Below, one piece after another: positions 9,348-17,048 of a DNA stretch of 48,495 nt; positions within the stretch are counted from its first letter, which is position 1; every line of letters begins with the position of its first letter. Source of the stretch: Achromobacter ruhlandii (GTDB lineage: Bacteria; Pseudomonadota; Gammaproteobacteria; Burkholderiales; Burkholderiaceae_B); NCBI RefSeq assembly GCF_902859695.1, contig NZ_CADIJL010000044.1:1-48495 (forward strand), given 5' to 3'. The notes under the pieces are model-generated. The model had not been told where the DNA came from. It did no database searches and saw only the letters and a program-made list of their open reading frames with translations. Both the position numbers and the translations under genes were made by a program.

Positions 9348-10097
9348 ATGTCTTTGATGCGCGAAATGCTGGAAGCGGGTGTCCACTTCGGTCACCAGAC
9401 CCGCTACTGGAACCCCAAGATGGCCCCCTTCATCTTCGGCCATCGCAACAAGATTCACATCATCAACCTGGAAAAGACGGTTGATAAGTACCAGGAAGCC
9501 ACCAAGTTCGTGAAGCAGCTGGCTGCTCGCGGTGGCAACATCCTGTTCGTCGGCACCAAGCGCGCCGCCCGTGAGCTGGTCGCCGCCGAAGCCGCCCGTT
9601 GCGGCATGCCCTACGTCGATGCCCGCTGGCTCGGCGGCATGCTGACCAACTTCAAGACGGTCAAGACCTCGGTCAAGCGCCTGAAGGACATGGAAGCCGT
9701 GGTCGCCGAAGGCGGCGCCGAGCGCATGATCAAGAAGGAAGGCCTGCTGTTCCAGCGCGAACTGGAAAAGCTGAACAAGTCGATCGGCGGCATCAAGGAC
9801 ATGAACGGCCTGCCCGATGCCATGTTCGTGATCGACGTCGGCTACCACAAGATCGCCATCGCCGAAGCCAAGACCCTGGGCATCCCCGTGGTCGCCGTGG
9901 TTGACACCAACCACTCGCCCGAAGGCATCGACTACGTGATCCCCGGCAACGACGACTCGGCCAAGGCCATCGCGCTGTACGCCAAGGGCATCGCCGACGC
10001 CGTGCTGGAAGGCCGCGAGCAGAACCTGAACGGTCTGGTCGAGGAAATCGGCGAAGGCCAGGAAGAGTTCGTCGAAGTGCAGGACAACCAGGCCTAA
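9348..10097 (+). CDS. rpsB: 30S ribosomal protein S2
   Basis: 249-residue S2. The N-terminal signature MREMLEAGVHFGHQTRYWNP and the central VIDVGYHKIAIAEAKTLGIP to DTNHSPEGIDYVIPGNDDS region are diagnostic. The ATG at 9348 follows GGAG at 9338-9341 with good spacing. A frame-compatible start at 9336 would place this ribosome site inside the gene, so it was rejected. S2 binds the head-body junction of the small subunit and is often autoregulated through its leader together with tsf, which follows here after a 181-base gap containing a strong hairpin. Confidence 0.98.
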   Translation: MSLMREMLEAGVHFGHQTRYWNPKMAPFIFGHRNKIHIINLEKTVDKYQEATKFVKQLAARGGNILFVGTKRAARELVAAEAARCGMPYVDARWLGGMLTNFKTVKTSVKRLKDMEAVVAEGGAERMIKKEGLLFQRELEKLNKSIGGIKDMNGLPDAMFVIDVGYHKIAIAEAKTLGIPVVAVVDTNHSPEGIDYVIPGNDDSAKAIALYAKGIADAVLEGREQNLNGLVEEIGEGQEEFVEVQDNQA

Positions 10098-10232
10098 GCC
10101 TGCTGTCATGTCCGGCGGTTAGTGTCAGGGGGCGGTCGCGGAATGCGGCGTGCCCCCGCTTCGCCGGCAGTGCGAAGGCGGACTCCCGCCTTCCTCATCC
10201 GCAGCTTGCGGACGTCTCATCGAATCACACCA

Positions 10233-10254
10233 ATGCCCCGGCCCGCCGGGGCAT
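10233..10254 (+). promoter_or_regulatory. Strong hairpin between rpsB and tsf
   Basis: ATGCCCCGG (10233-10241), loop CCCG, CCGGGGCAT (10246-10254): a perfect 9-bp GC-rich stem. It is followed by TGTCTTAG rather than a clean T-run, so it is a weak or partial terminator, or a processing/stability element setting the ratio of S2 to EF-Ts. It ends 24 bases before the tsf start codon and leaves the tsf ribosome site (TTGGAGC) free. Confidence 0.6.
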
Positions 10255-10278
10255 GTCTTAGCAAAATTTGGAGCTAAC

Positions 10279-11157
10279 ATGGCTGAAATTACCGCCGCCC
10301 TGGTCAAGGAACTGCGCGAGAAGACCGATGCGCCCATGATGGAGTGCAAGAAGGCCCTGACGGAAGCCGAAGGCGACCTGGCCCGCGCTGAAGAGATCCT
10401 GCGCGTCAAGCTGGGCAACAAGGCCAGCAAGGCCGCCGCCCGCGTCACCGCCGAGGGCCTGATCGGCCTGTTCATCTCGGCCGACGCCAAGCAAGGCGCC
10501 GTCATCGAAGTGAACTGCGAAACCGACTTCGTCGCCAAGAACGACGACTTCGTCGCCTTTGTCAACAAGCTGGCCGAACTGGTTGCCACGCAGAACCCGG
10601 CCGACGTGGCTGCTCTGTCGGCGCTGCCCTACGGCGACGGCACGGTCGAATCCACCCGTACCGCCCTGATCGGCAAGATCGGCGAAAACATGGCGATCCG
10701 CCGTTTCGAGCGCATCGAGACCCCGAACGCGCTGGCCAGCTACGTGCACGGCGGCCGCATCGGCGTGCTGGTTGAGTACTCGGGCGCCGAGGAAGTGGGC
10801 AAGGACCTGGCGATGCACATCGCCGCGACCAAGCCCAAGGCCCTGAACGCCGACGGCGTGAACCCGGCCGACATCGCCGCCGAACGCTCGGTCGCCGAGC
10901 AGAAGGCCGCCGAATCGGGCAAGCCGGCTGAAATCGTCGCCAAGATGGTCGAAGGCTCGGTGCAGAAGTTCCTGAAGGAAGTCACGCTGCTGTCGCAACC
11001 TTTCGTCAAGGACGACAAGAACACCGTCGAACAGATGCTCAAGGCCAAGGGTGCCTCGATCACCAAGTTCGTGCTGTTCGTCGTCGGCGAAGGTATCGAG
11101 AAGAAGACCAGCGACTTCGCCGCTGAGGTTGCCGCCGCCGCCGCCGGCCGCGCCTGA
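10279..11157 (+). CDS. tsf: Elongation factor Ts
   Basis: Guanine-nucleotide exchange factor for EF-Tu. 292 residues. The first EF-Ts signature (LREKTDAPMMECKKAL) lies at residues 10-25 and the second (EVNCETDFVAKND) near 80. The N-terminal UBA-like domain, core, dimerisation region and C-terminal module are all present (ALVKELREKT through VVGEGIEKKTSDFA). The ATG at 10279 is preceded by TTGGAGC. A longer in-frame ORF begins at 10150 but covers the rpsB-tsf hairpin and has no family similarity. Confidence 0.98.
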   Translation: MAEITAALVKELREKTDAPMMECKKALTEAEGDLARAEEILRVKLGNKASKAAARVTAEGLIGLFISADAKQGAVIEVNCETDFVAKNDDFVAFVNKLAELVATQNPADVAALSALPYGDGTVESTRTALIGKIGENMAIRRFERIETPNALASYVHGGRIGVLVEYSGAEEVGKDLAMHIAATKPKALNADGVNPADIAAERSVAEQKAAESGKPAEIVAKMVEGSVQKFLKEVTLLSQPFVKDDKNTVEQMLKAKGASITKFVLFVVGEGIEKKTSDFAAEVAAAAAGRA

Positions 11158-11175
11158 TCTCGGGGTAGTCCTTAC

Positions 11176-11215
11176 AGGCCGGCGCTAGATATTTTCTAGT
11201 CCGGCCTATTTCTTG
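11176..11215 (+). terminator. Terminator-like hairpin between tsf and pyrH
   Basis: AGGCCGG (11176-11182) pairs with CCGGCCT (11201-11207), and inside it CTAGA pairs with TCTAG, making a long two-part stem. ATTTCTTGTCTT follows, a broken T-rich run. It is likely a partial terminator that separates rpsB-tsf from pyrH-frr. Confidence 0.65.
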
Positions 11216-11254
11216 TCTTACACTTTCGTCGGAATGTTCTTCGGGATATCACCT

Positions 11255-11971
11255 ATGAGCAGCAGATCATACAAACGGGTTCTTCTCAAACTTTCCGGCG
11301 AGGCGCTGATGGGCGACGATGCATTCGGCATCAATCGCGCCACCATCGTCCGCATGACCGATGAGATCGCCGAAGTCGCCGCCACTGGCGTCGAGCTGGC
11401 CATCGTCATCGGCGGTGGCAACATCTTCCGTGGCGTCGCCCCGGGTGCGCAGGGCATGGACCGCGCCACCGCCGACTACATGGGCATGATGGCCACCATC
11501 ATGAACGCGCTTGCCCTGCAGGACGCGCTCAAGCACAAGGGTATCGACACCCGCGTGCAGTCGGCCCTGAACATCGACCAGGTCGTCGAACCGTACATCC
11601 GCCCCAAGGCCCTGCGTTACCTCGAAGAAGGCAAGGTCGTCATCTTCGCCGCGGGCACCGGCAACCCCTTCTTCACGACCGACACCGCGGCCGCCCTGCG
11701 TGGCGCCGAGATCGGCGCGGAGATCGTGCTGAAGGCCACCAAGGTCGACGGCATCTACAGCGCGGATCCCAACAAGGATCCTTCCGCCACGCGCTACGCG
11801 CGCATCAGCTTCGACGAGGCCATCGTCCGCCGCCTGGAAGTCATGGACGCCACGGCGTTCGCCCTGTGCCGCGACCAGAAGCTGCCGATCAAGGTGTTTT
11901 CGATCAATAAGTCGGGCGCGCTCAAGCGCGTCGTCAGCGGCGAAGACGAAGGCACGTTGGTACACGTTTAA
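11255..11971 (+). CDS. pyrH: Uridylate kinase (UMP kinase)
   Basis: Phosphorylates UMP to UDP; hexameric, part of the amino-acid-kinase fold. 238 residues. Nucleotide and UMP sites are visible in KLSGEAL, IVIGGGNIFRG, AAGTGNPFFTTDTAAALRG and TKVDGIYSADP. The ATG at 11255 (MSSRSYKRVLLKLSGEAL) is chosen over an in-frame start at 11213, which would add a segment overlapping the preceding hairpin's tail. A gap of 15 bases leads to frr with AAAGGAAAA as its ribosome site. The order rpsB-tsf-pyrH-frr is widely conserved. Confidence 0.97.
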   Translation: MSSRSYKRVLLKLSGEALMGDDAFGINRATIVRMTDEIAEVAATGVELAIVIGGGNIFRGVAPGAQGMDRATADYMGMMATIMNALALQDALKHKGIDTRVQSALNIDQVVEPYIRPKALRYLEEGKVVIFAAGTGNPFFTTDTAAALRGAEIGAEIVLKATKVDGIYSADPNKDPSATRYARISFDEAIVRRLEVMDATAFALCRDQKLPIKVFSINKSGALKRVVSGEDEGTLVHV

Positions 11972-11986
11972 AGAAAAGGAAAATCC

Positions 11987-12547
11987 ATGAGCGTCGCAGA
12001 AATCCGCAAATCCGCCGAAGCCAGGATGGCCAAGTCGCTTGACACGCTCAAGACCAACCTGGCCAAGATCCGCACGGGCCGCGCCCACACCGGCATCCTG
12101 GACCACGTGCAGGTCGAGTACTACGGTTCGCCCGTGCCGATCAGCCAGGTCGGCAACGTGAACCTGATCGACGCGCGCACCATCAGCGTCCAGCCCTACG
12201 AAAAGAGCATGGCCGCCGCGATCGAGAAGGCCATCCGTGAGTCGGACCTGGGTCTGAACCCCATGTCCATGGGCGATACCATCCGCGTGCCGATGCCGGC
12301 CCTGACCGAAGAGCGCCGCCGCGACCTGACCAAGGTCGTGCGCAGCGAAGGCGAGGATGCCAAGGTGGCCGTGCGCAACCTGCGCCGCGAAGCCAACGAC
12401 ACCTTGAAGAAGCTGGTCAAGGACAAGGAAATCTCCGAGGACGACGAGCGTCGCGCCCAGGACGACGTCCAGAAGCTGACGGACCGCAACGTGGCCGACA
12501 TCGACAAGATGGTCGCCCAAAAAGAAGCGGAAATCATGACCGTATAA
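11987..12547 (+). CDS. frr: Ribosome recycling factor
   Basis: Splits post-termination ribosomes with EF-G. 186 residues, one more than E. coli RRF. The all-helical arm pattern is present: SLDTLKTNLAKIRTGRAHTGILD at the N-terminus, the small second domain (VQVEYYGSPVPISQVGNVN), and the return helices (EERRRDLTKVVRSEGEDAKVAVRNLRR). The ATG at 11987 follows an AAAGGAAAA ribosome site. The gene is followed by two hairpins before uppS. Confidence 0.98.
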   Translation: MSVAEIRKSAEARMAKSLDTLKTNLAKIRTGRAHTGILDHVQVEYYGSPVPISQVGNVNLIDARTISVQPYEKSMAAAIEKAIRESDLGLNPMSMGDTIRVPMPALTEERRRDLTKVVRSEGEDAKVAVRNLRREANDTLKKLVKDKEISEDDERRAQDDVQKLTDRNVADIDKMVAQKEAEIMTV

Positions 12548-12557
12548 TCCTTGCAGT

Positions 12558-12585
12558 GCCGGACGGGCCGATTGGCCCGCCCGGC
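12558..12585 (+). terminator. GC-rich hairpin after frr
   Basis: GCCGGACGGGCC (12558-12569) pairs with GGCCCGCCCGGC (12574-12585) around GATT, with one A-C mismatch. No T-run follows, so it is a weak terminator or a 3'-end protecting element. A second, looser pairing (CCATCG with CGATGG, about 12615-12648) lies just downstream in the uppS leader. Confidence 0.45.
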
Positions 12586-12713
12586 GCCAGGATTCCTGCT
12601 TTCGCGCCGTCCTATCCATCGCTACGCGGCACGCCTGTGCGGCGATGGATCGATGGCGCGGGTTTTTCACCGTATTCCCTGTTTTACGCCGGTCGACGGC
12701 GCTTCCCGGATCC

Positions 12714-13478
12714 ATGGCAACCAGTTCCACCCAGGCGGTTCCCGATACCCGCGATATCCCCGAGCACGTGGCCATCATCATGGATGGCAACGGCAGATGG
12801 GCGACGCGGCGCCTGCTGCCGCGCACGGCGGGGCACGCCAAGGGCGTGCAGGCGGTGCGCCGCGTGGTCGAGGCCTGCGGCCGGGCGGGGGTGCGCTACC
12901 TGACACTGTTCGCCTTCAGTTCCGAGAACTGGCGCCGGCCCGCCGAGGAAGTGTCGCTGCTGATGCGCCTGTTCGTGCAGGCGCTTGAGCGCGAGGTTGG
13001 CAAGCTGGAAGAGCAGGGCGTGCGCCTGCACGTCATCGGCGACCTGTCGGCCTTCGAGCCGCGCTTGCAGGAACTGATCTTCGCGGCCCAGGCCCGCACC
13101 GCCCACAACGACCGCCTGCACCTGACGGTGGCCGCCAACTACGGCGGCCGCTGGGACATCCTGCAGGCCACCCGCGCGATGCTGGCGGCCGAGCCCGAGC
13201 TGGCGGCGCATCCGGAGCGGGTCGACGAAGAGCGCCTGGCGCGGCATCTTTCCATGTCCTGGGCGCCCGAGCCCGACCTGTTCATCCGCACGGGCGGCGA
13301 GCAGCGCATTTCCAATTTCCTGATCTGGCAGATGGCGTACGCGGAGTTCTACTTCACCGACCGCTTCTGGCCGGACTTCGGCGCCGACGAACTGCGCCAG
13401 GCATTCGAGTGGTACCGGGCGCGCGAGCGCCGTTTCGGCCGCACCAGCGCCCAGCTCAACGAGAGCAGCGGAAAATAG
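12714..13478 (+). CDS. uppS: Isoprenyl transferase (undecaprenyl diphosphate synthase)
   Basis: Condenses farnesyl diphosphate with eight isopentenyl units to make the lipid carrier for peptidoglycan and O-antigen. 254 residues from ATG 12714. The catalytic Asp is in IIMDGNGRWA (Asp24). Other cis-prenyltransferase blocks are present: TLFAFSSENWRRP, NDRLHLTVAANYGGRWDI, EPDLFIRTGGEQRISNFL and WQMAYAEFYFTDRFWPDF. A longer in-frame start at 12645 would add residues unlike the family. It is followed by cdsA after 65 bases. Confidence 0.96.
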   Translation: MATSSTQAVPDTRDIPEHVAIIMDGNGRWATRRLLPRTAGHAKGVQAVRRVVEACGRAGVRYLTLFAFSSENWRRPAEEVSLLMRLFVQALEREVGKLEEQGVRLHVIGDLSAFEPRLQELIFAAQARTAHNDRLHLTVAANYGGRWDILQATRAMLAAEPELAAHPERVDEERLARHLSMSWAPEPDLFIRTGGEQRISNFLIWQMAYAEFYFTDRFWPDFGADELRQAFEWYRARERRFGRTSAQLNESSGK

Positions 13479-13543
13479 TCCGGCGCTCCGCCTGCCACGC
13501 GCCGTACGGGGCAGCGCCGAGTCGACCCTGAGGAGACCGTCAT

Positions 13544-14401
13544 ATGTTGGGCCAGCGTATCGTTACCGCCGTCATTCTGCTCGCCGTCCTGGCCGCCGCG
13601 ATGATGAGCGCCAATCCCTGGTGGTTCGTGGCGTTGCTGGCGCTGGCCGCGGCCTGCGCCAACTGGGAGTGGCTGCGCCTGACGCTGCCGCAACCGCCGT
13701 CGCCGCTGATCGCCGCCGGCATTCCCGTTCTGCTGTTCGCGTCCATGCTGGCCCTGGCGTCGGCTTGGCTGGCGGGCAATCGCGCCGGTCTGGCCGATCC
13801 CGACTGGATCCTGCGCTACGCAACGCCGCTGGTGGGGGTGGTCTGGCTGTTCGGCGCCACTGCGGCAGTAGTGCGCGGCCGTTCCGACGCCGCGCCCGCC
13901 AGCCTGGGGTGGTCGCTGTTCTCGGTGCCGGCCGCTTTCGTCGCCTGGGCCGTGCTGGCGCAGTGGTACATGGCGCGCGGTCCCGTTTTCGTGGTGTCGC
14001 TGCTGGCGCTGGTCTGGGTGGCCGACATTGCCGCCTATTTCGCCGGCCGCGCCTTCGGCAAGCGTAAACTGGCGCCACGCGTCAGCCCCGGCAAGACGGT
14101 GGCCGGCGCCGTGGCCGGCGTGCTCGGCGCGGTCATCTGGATCGGCCTGTCGAGCCTCTGGGACGGCACTTATGGCCACGCCCTGGTGGCGCGCTGGACG
14201 TTCTGGCTGGCCCTGCCGATCGCGGCGCTGCTGGGCGTGCTGTCCATCATTGGCGACCTGTTCGAATCGCTGCTCAAGCGCCGCGCCGGCCGCAAGGATT
14301 CCAGCGCGCTGCTGCCTGGCCATGGGGGCGTCTACGATCGCATCGACGCGATCCTTCCGGTCGCGCCCTTCGCGCTAATTTTGTCTGGAGTGTTGTTTTG
14401 A
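13544..14401 (+). CDS. cdsA: Phosphatidate cytidylyltransferase
   Basis: Makes CDP-diacylglycerol from phosphatidate and CTP at the inner membrane. 285 residues with about eight hydrophobic segments. The C-terminal CDS signature is intact: S-x-L-K-R-R-A-G-R-K-D-S, then LLPGHGGVYDRID, with the metal-binding Asp residues. SPGKTVAGAVAGVLGA precedes it. The ribosome site GAGGAG is 9 bases before the ATG. The stop TGA shares bases with the TTG start of dxr, giving coupled translation. Confidence 0.96.
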   Translation: MLGQRIVTAVILLAVLAAAMMSANPWWFVALLALAAACANWEWLRLTLPQPPSPLIAAGIPVLLFASMLALASAWLAGNRAGLADPDWILRYATPLVGVVWLFGATAAVVRGRSDAAPASLGWSLFSVPAAFVAWAVLAQWYMARGPVFVVSLLALVWVADIAAYFAGRAFGKRKLAPRVSPGKTVAGAVAGVLGAVIWIGLSSLWDGTYGHALVARWTFWLALPIAALLGVLSIIGDLFESLLKRRAGRKDSSALLPGHGGVYDRIDAILPVAPFALILSGVLF

Positions 14402-15597
14402 CGGCTTTTCAACGCGTCGTGGTGCTGGGGTCGACCGGTTCGATCGGCGAAAGCACGCTGGATGTGATTGCCCGCCACCCCGATCGGCTGGGCGTGTATG
14501 CCTTGTCCGCCTATAGCCGCATGCAGCGCCTGGCCGAGCAGGCGCTGGCCAGCCGCGCCGCGGTGGTGGTGGTGCCCGATGCCGAGGCGCGCCGGCAGTT
14601 CGTCGCGGCCTGGCCGGCGGGCCGGACCCTGCCCGAGATCCGCGTCGGCGCGCAGGCCCTGGCCGACACTGCGGCCGACCCGCAATGTGATTCGGTCATG
14701 GCCGCCATTGTCGGCGCCGCGGGGCTGCCCGCGGCCCTGGCGGCCGCGCGCCAAGGCAAGCGGGTGCTGCTGGCCAACAAGGAAGCGCTGGTGGCGGCGG
14801 GTTCGCTGTTCATGCAGGCAATTCGCGACAACGGCGCCGAACTGCTGCCGATCGATAGCGAACACAACGCGATTTTCCAATGCATGCCGCACGGCGGCCG
14901 CGCCGGCGCGCCGGATGCGCCGGCCCCCGGCGTGCGCCGCTTGTTGCTGACCGCCTCGGGCGGCCCGTTCCGGGGCCGCGACCTCGAGGACCTGCACGAC
15001 GTCACGCCGGCGCAGGCCTGCGCCCATCCCAACTGGAGCATGGGCCGCAAGATCTCGGTCGATTCGGCCACCATGCTCAACAAGGGCCTGGAGGTGATCG
15101 AGGCGCACTGGCTGTTCGCCATGCCGGCCGACCGGATCGAGGTGGTGGTGCATCCGCAAAGCGTGATCCACTCCATGGTGGAGTACGACGACGGCTCGAT
15201 CCTGGCGCAACTGGGCCAGCCCGACATGCGTACGCCTATCGCCTACGGCCTGGGCTTCCCCGAACGCCTGGACAGCGGCGTGGGGCCGCTCGACCTGACG
15301 CGCCTGGGCCGGCTCGATTTCGAGAAGCCCGACCTGGCGCGTTTTCCGTGCCTGGCGCTGTCGTTCGCGGCGCTGCGGGCCGGGCAGGGCGCCTGCATTG
15401 CCCTGAATGCCGCCAATGAGGTGGCGGTGGAGGCCTTTCTGGCGGGCCGCCTGGGGTATACCTGGATTGCGCGGGTTATCGAGGCGACCCTGGAGTGGCA
15501 GGTGGGGCAATCATCTGTTACGCTCAATAGTCTTGACGATGTGCTGGCGCTGGATGCCGCCGCGCGCGCCTACGCCGGCAATCTGGGCCTGGCGTAA
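14398..15597 (+). CDS. dxr: 1-deoxy-D-xylulose-5-phosphate reductoisomerase
   Basis: Second step of the MEP isoprenoid pathway (DXP to MEP, NADPH-dependent). 399 residues. The nucleotide-binding loop VVLGSTGSIGEST is at residues 8-20, then LLANKEALV, IDSEHNAIFQ (metal ligands), SASGGPFR-type loop (TASGGPFRG) and NWSMGRKISVDSATMLNKGLE. The start is TTG at 14398, overlapping the cdsA stop (TTGA) and preceded by TGGAG. No better ATG exists before the glycine loop. It feeds isoprenoid precursors to UppS, encoded two genes upstream. Confidence 0.97.
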   Translation: MTAFQRVVVLGSTGSIGESTLDVIARHPDRLGVYALSAYSRMQRLAEQALASRAAVVVVPDAEARRQFVAAWPAGRTLPEIRVGAQALADTAADPQCDSVMAAIVGAAGLPAALAAARQGKRVLLANKEALVAAGSLFMQAIRDNGAELLPIDSEHNAIFQCMPHGGRAGAPDAPAPGVRRLLLTASGGPFRGRDLEDLHDVTPAQACAHPNWSMGRKISVDSATMLNKGLEVIEAHWLFAMPADRIEVVVHPQSVIHSMVEYDDGSILAQLGQPDMRTPIAYGLGFPERLDSGVGPLDLTRLGRLDFEKPDLARFPCLALSFAALRAGQGACIALNAANEVAVEAFLAGRLGYTWIARVIEATLEWQVGQSSVTLNSLDDVLALDAAARAYAGNLGLA

Positions 15598-15663
15598 CCG
15601 CGCTCGATTGCGTATCAGCGCTCCGGCCCGCCTCGTCGCCGATTCCTGGATTTCCTGACCCCG

Positions 15664-16995
15664 ATGCTTTTCACCCTGCTGGCCTTTGCCGTCGCGCTTG
15701 GCTCCCTGATCATTTTTCATGAGTTGGGGCATTATTGGGTGGCGCGCCTTTGCGGTGTGAAGGTGCTGCGATTCTCGGTCGGCTTCGGCAAGGTCATCCT
15801 GCGCCGCACCGACCGGCATGGCACCGAATGGGCCCTGTCGGCGCTGCCGCTGGGCGGCTACGTCAAGATGCAGGACGATGCTCCGGCTGGCGCCAGCCCG
15901 GCCGAGGCGGCCGGCGCCTTTAACAACAAGCCCGTCGGCAAGCGCATCGCCATCGTTGCCGCTGGTCCCATTTTCAATCTCATCCTCGCGGTCTTCCTGT
16001 ATGCCGGCCTGAACATGGCGGGCACCGAGGAGCCGGTGGCCGTCATCGCCCAACCCGCTGCCGGTACGCCCGCCGCGCGCGCCGGGTTGGCGGCGGGCGA
16101 CCGCATCCTGGCCATCGACGGCCAGGAGGTCGCGTCGTGGTCGGACGCCCGCTGGCGCCTGATGGACGTGATGGCCACGGGCGGTCGCACCCAGATCGAA
16201 GTCGGCACCCCCGGTGGTGCATCGCAGCAACGGGAAGTGACCCTGCCGGCCAACGCCATGGATCCGGCCGGCGGCGATCCGCTGCTGGCCGCCGGCATCC
16301 GCCTGGCCCAACCCAAGCCCGCCGTGCGCGTCGTCAACGATGGCGGCGAAGGGCAGGCGGCCGGCCTGCGCGCGGGCGACCTGATCCTGGCCGTCGATGG
16401 CCAGCCCACGCCGGACACCGGCGCGCTGGTAAAGCAGATCCAGGACAGCGCGGGCAAGACGCTGGCCCTGACGCTGGCGCGCGATGGCGCCCAGATTTCC
16501 GTGAACGTCACGCCGCGCGCCGAAACGGTCAACGGCCAGGTCATCGGCCGGCTCGGCGTCCAGCTGGGCGGCGACGTGCCCATGGTGACGGTGCGTTATG
16601 GCGTGTTCGACAGCCTGTGGCGCGGCGCGGTCCGCACCTGGGACACCGCGCTGTTTTCGCTGCGCATGATGGGTCGCATGGTGACGGGCGACGTCTCCTG
16701 GCGCAACGTCAGCGGCCCGGTCACCATCGCCGATTATGCGGGCCAGACCGCCCGGATCGGCATTGTTGCTTATATCGCTTATATCGCGTTGATCAGCATC
16801 AGCCTTGGCGTACTAAATTTGCTGCCCATTCCTATGCTGGACGGGGGCCATCTGCTGTACTATCTCGTCGAAATTGTGCGGGGCAGTCCGCCGCCCGCAC
16901 GGTGGATCGATATCGGACAGCGCGCAGGCATTGGTTTATTGGCAAGCCTGATGGGGCTTGCGCTGTTCAATGATTTCACGCGCTTGTTTACTTAA
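15664..16995 (+). CDS. rseP: RseP-type site-2 intramembrane metalloprotease
   Basis: Inner-membrane zinc protease (M50B) that cleaves membrane-embedded anti-sigma factors and signal-peptide remnants. 443 residues. HELGH (His19-Glu20-x-x-His23) lies in the first membrane helix and the third-ligand motif LDGGH is at 392-396. Two PDZ-like regions lie between: one around AARAGLAAGDRILAIDGQ, the other around AAGLRAGDLILAVDGQ. In E. coli it cleaves RseA; FecR-type anti-sigma proteins in other species are also processed by site-2 proteases, which is relevant to the FecR-like protein at 33924-34838. It is followed by bamA after 53 bases. Confidence 0.96.
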   Translation: MLFTLLAFAVALGSLIIFHELGHYWVARLCGVKVLRFSVGFGKVILRRTDRHGTEWALSALPLGGYVKMQDDAPAGASPAEAAGAFNNKPVGKRIAIVAAGPIFNLILAVFLYAGLNMAGTEEPVAVIAQPAAGTPAARAGLAAGDRILAIDGQEVASWSDARWRLMDVMATGGRTQIEVGTPGGASQQREVTLPANAMDPAGGDPLLAAGIRLAQPKPAVRVVNDGGEGQAAGLRAGDLILAVDGQPTPDTGALVKQIQDSAGKTLALTLARDGAQISVNVTPRAETVNGQVIGRLGVQLGGDVPMVTVRYGVFDSLWRGAVRTWDTALFSLRMMGRMVTGDVSWRNVSGPVTIADYAGQTARIGIVAYIAYIALISISLGVLNLLPIPMLDGGHLLYYLVEIVRGSPPPARWIDIGQRAGIGLLASLMGLALFNDFTRLFT

Positions 16996-17014
16996 GCGCC
17001 AATTAGCATAAAAT
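16984..17014 (+). promoter_or_regulatory. Candidate bamA promoter inside the end of rseP
   Basis: TTGTTT (16984-16989) and TAAAAT (17009-17014), spacer 19, lie 35-65 bases before the bamA ATG. The TAAAATC word is shared with the rpsB and ratA upstream regions. It may give bamA-skp-lpxD a transcript independent of the upstream genes. Confidence 0.4.
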
Positions 17015-17048
17015 CCCCCGCCATTTGCACGACCGAGGATACTCAAGG

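Noticed and set aside
8564..9484. 306-codon plus-strand frame across the map-rpsB gap
   Set aside because: It runs 137 bases into rpsB in a different frame, is Arg-rich, and lacks any recognisable domain or a good ribosome site.
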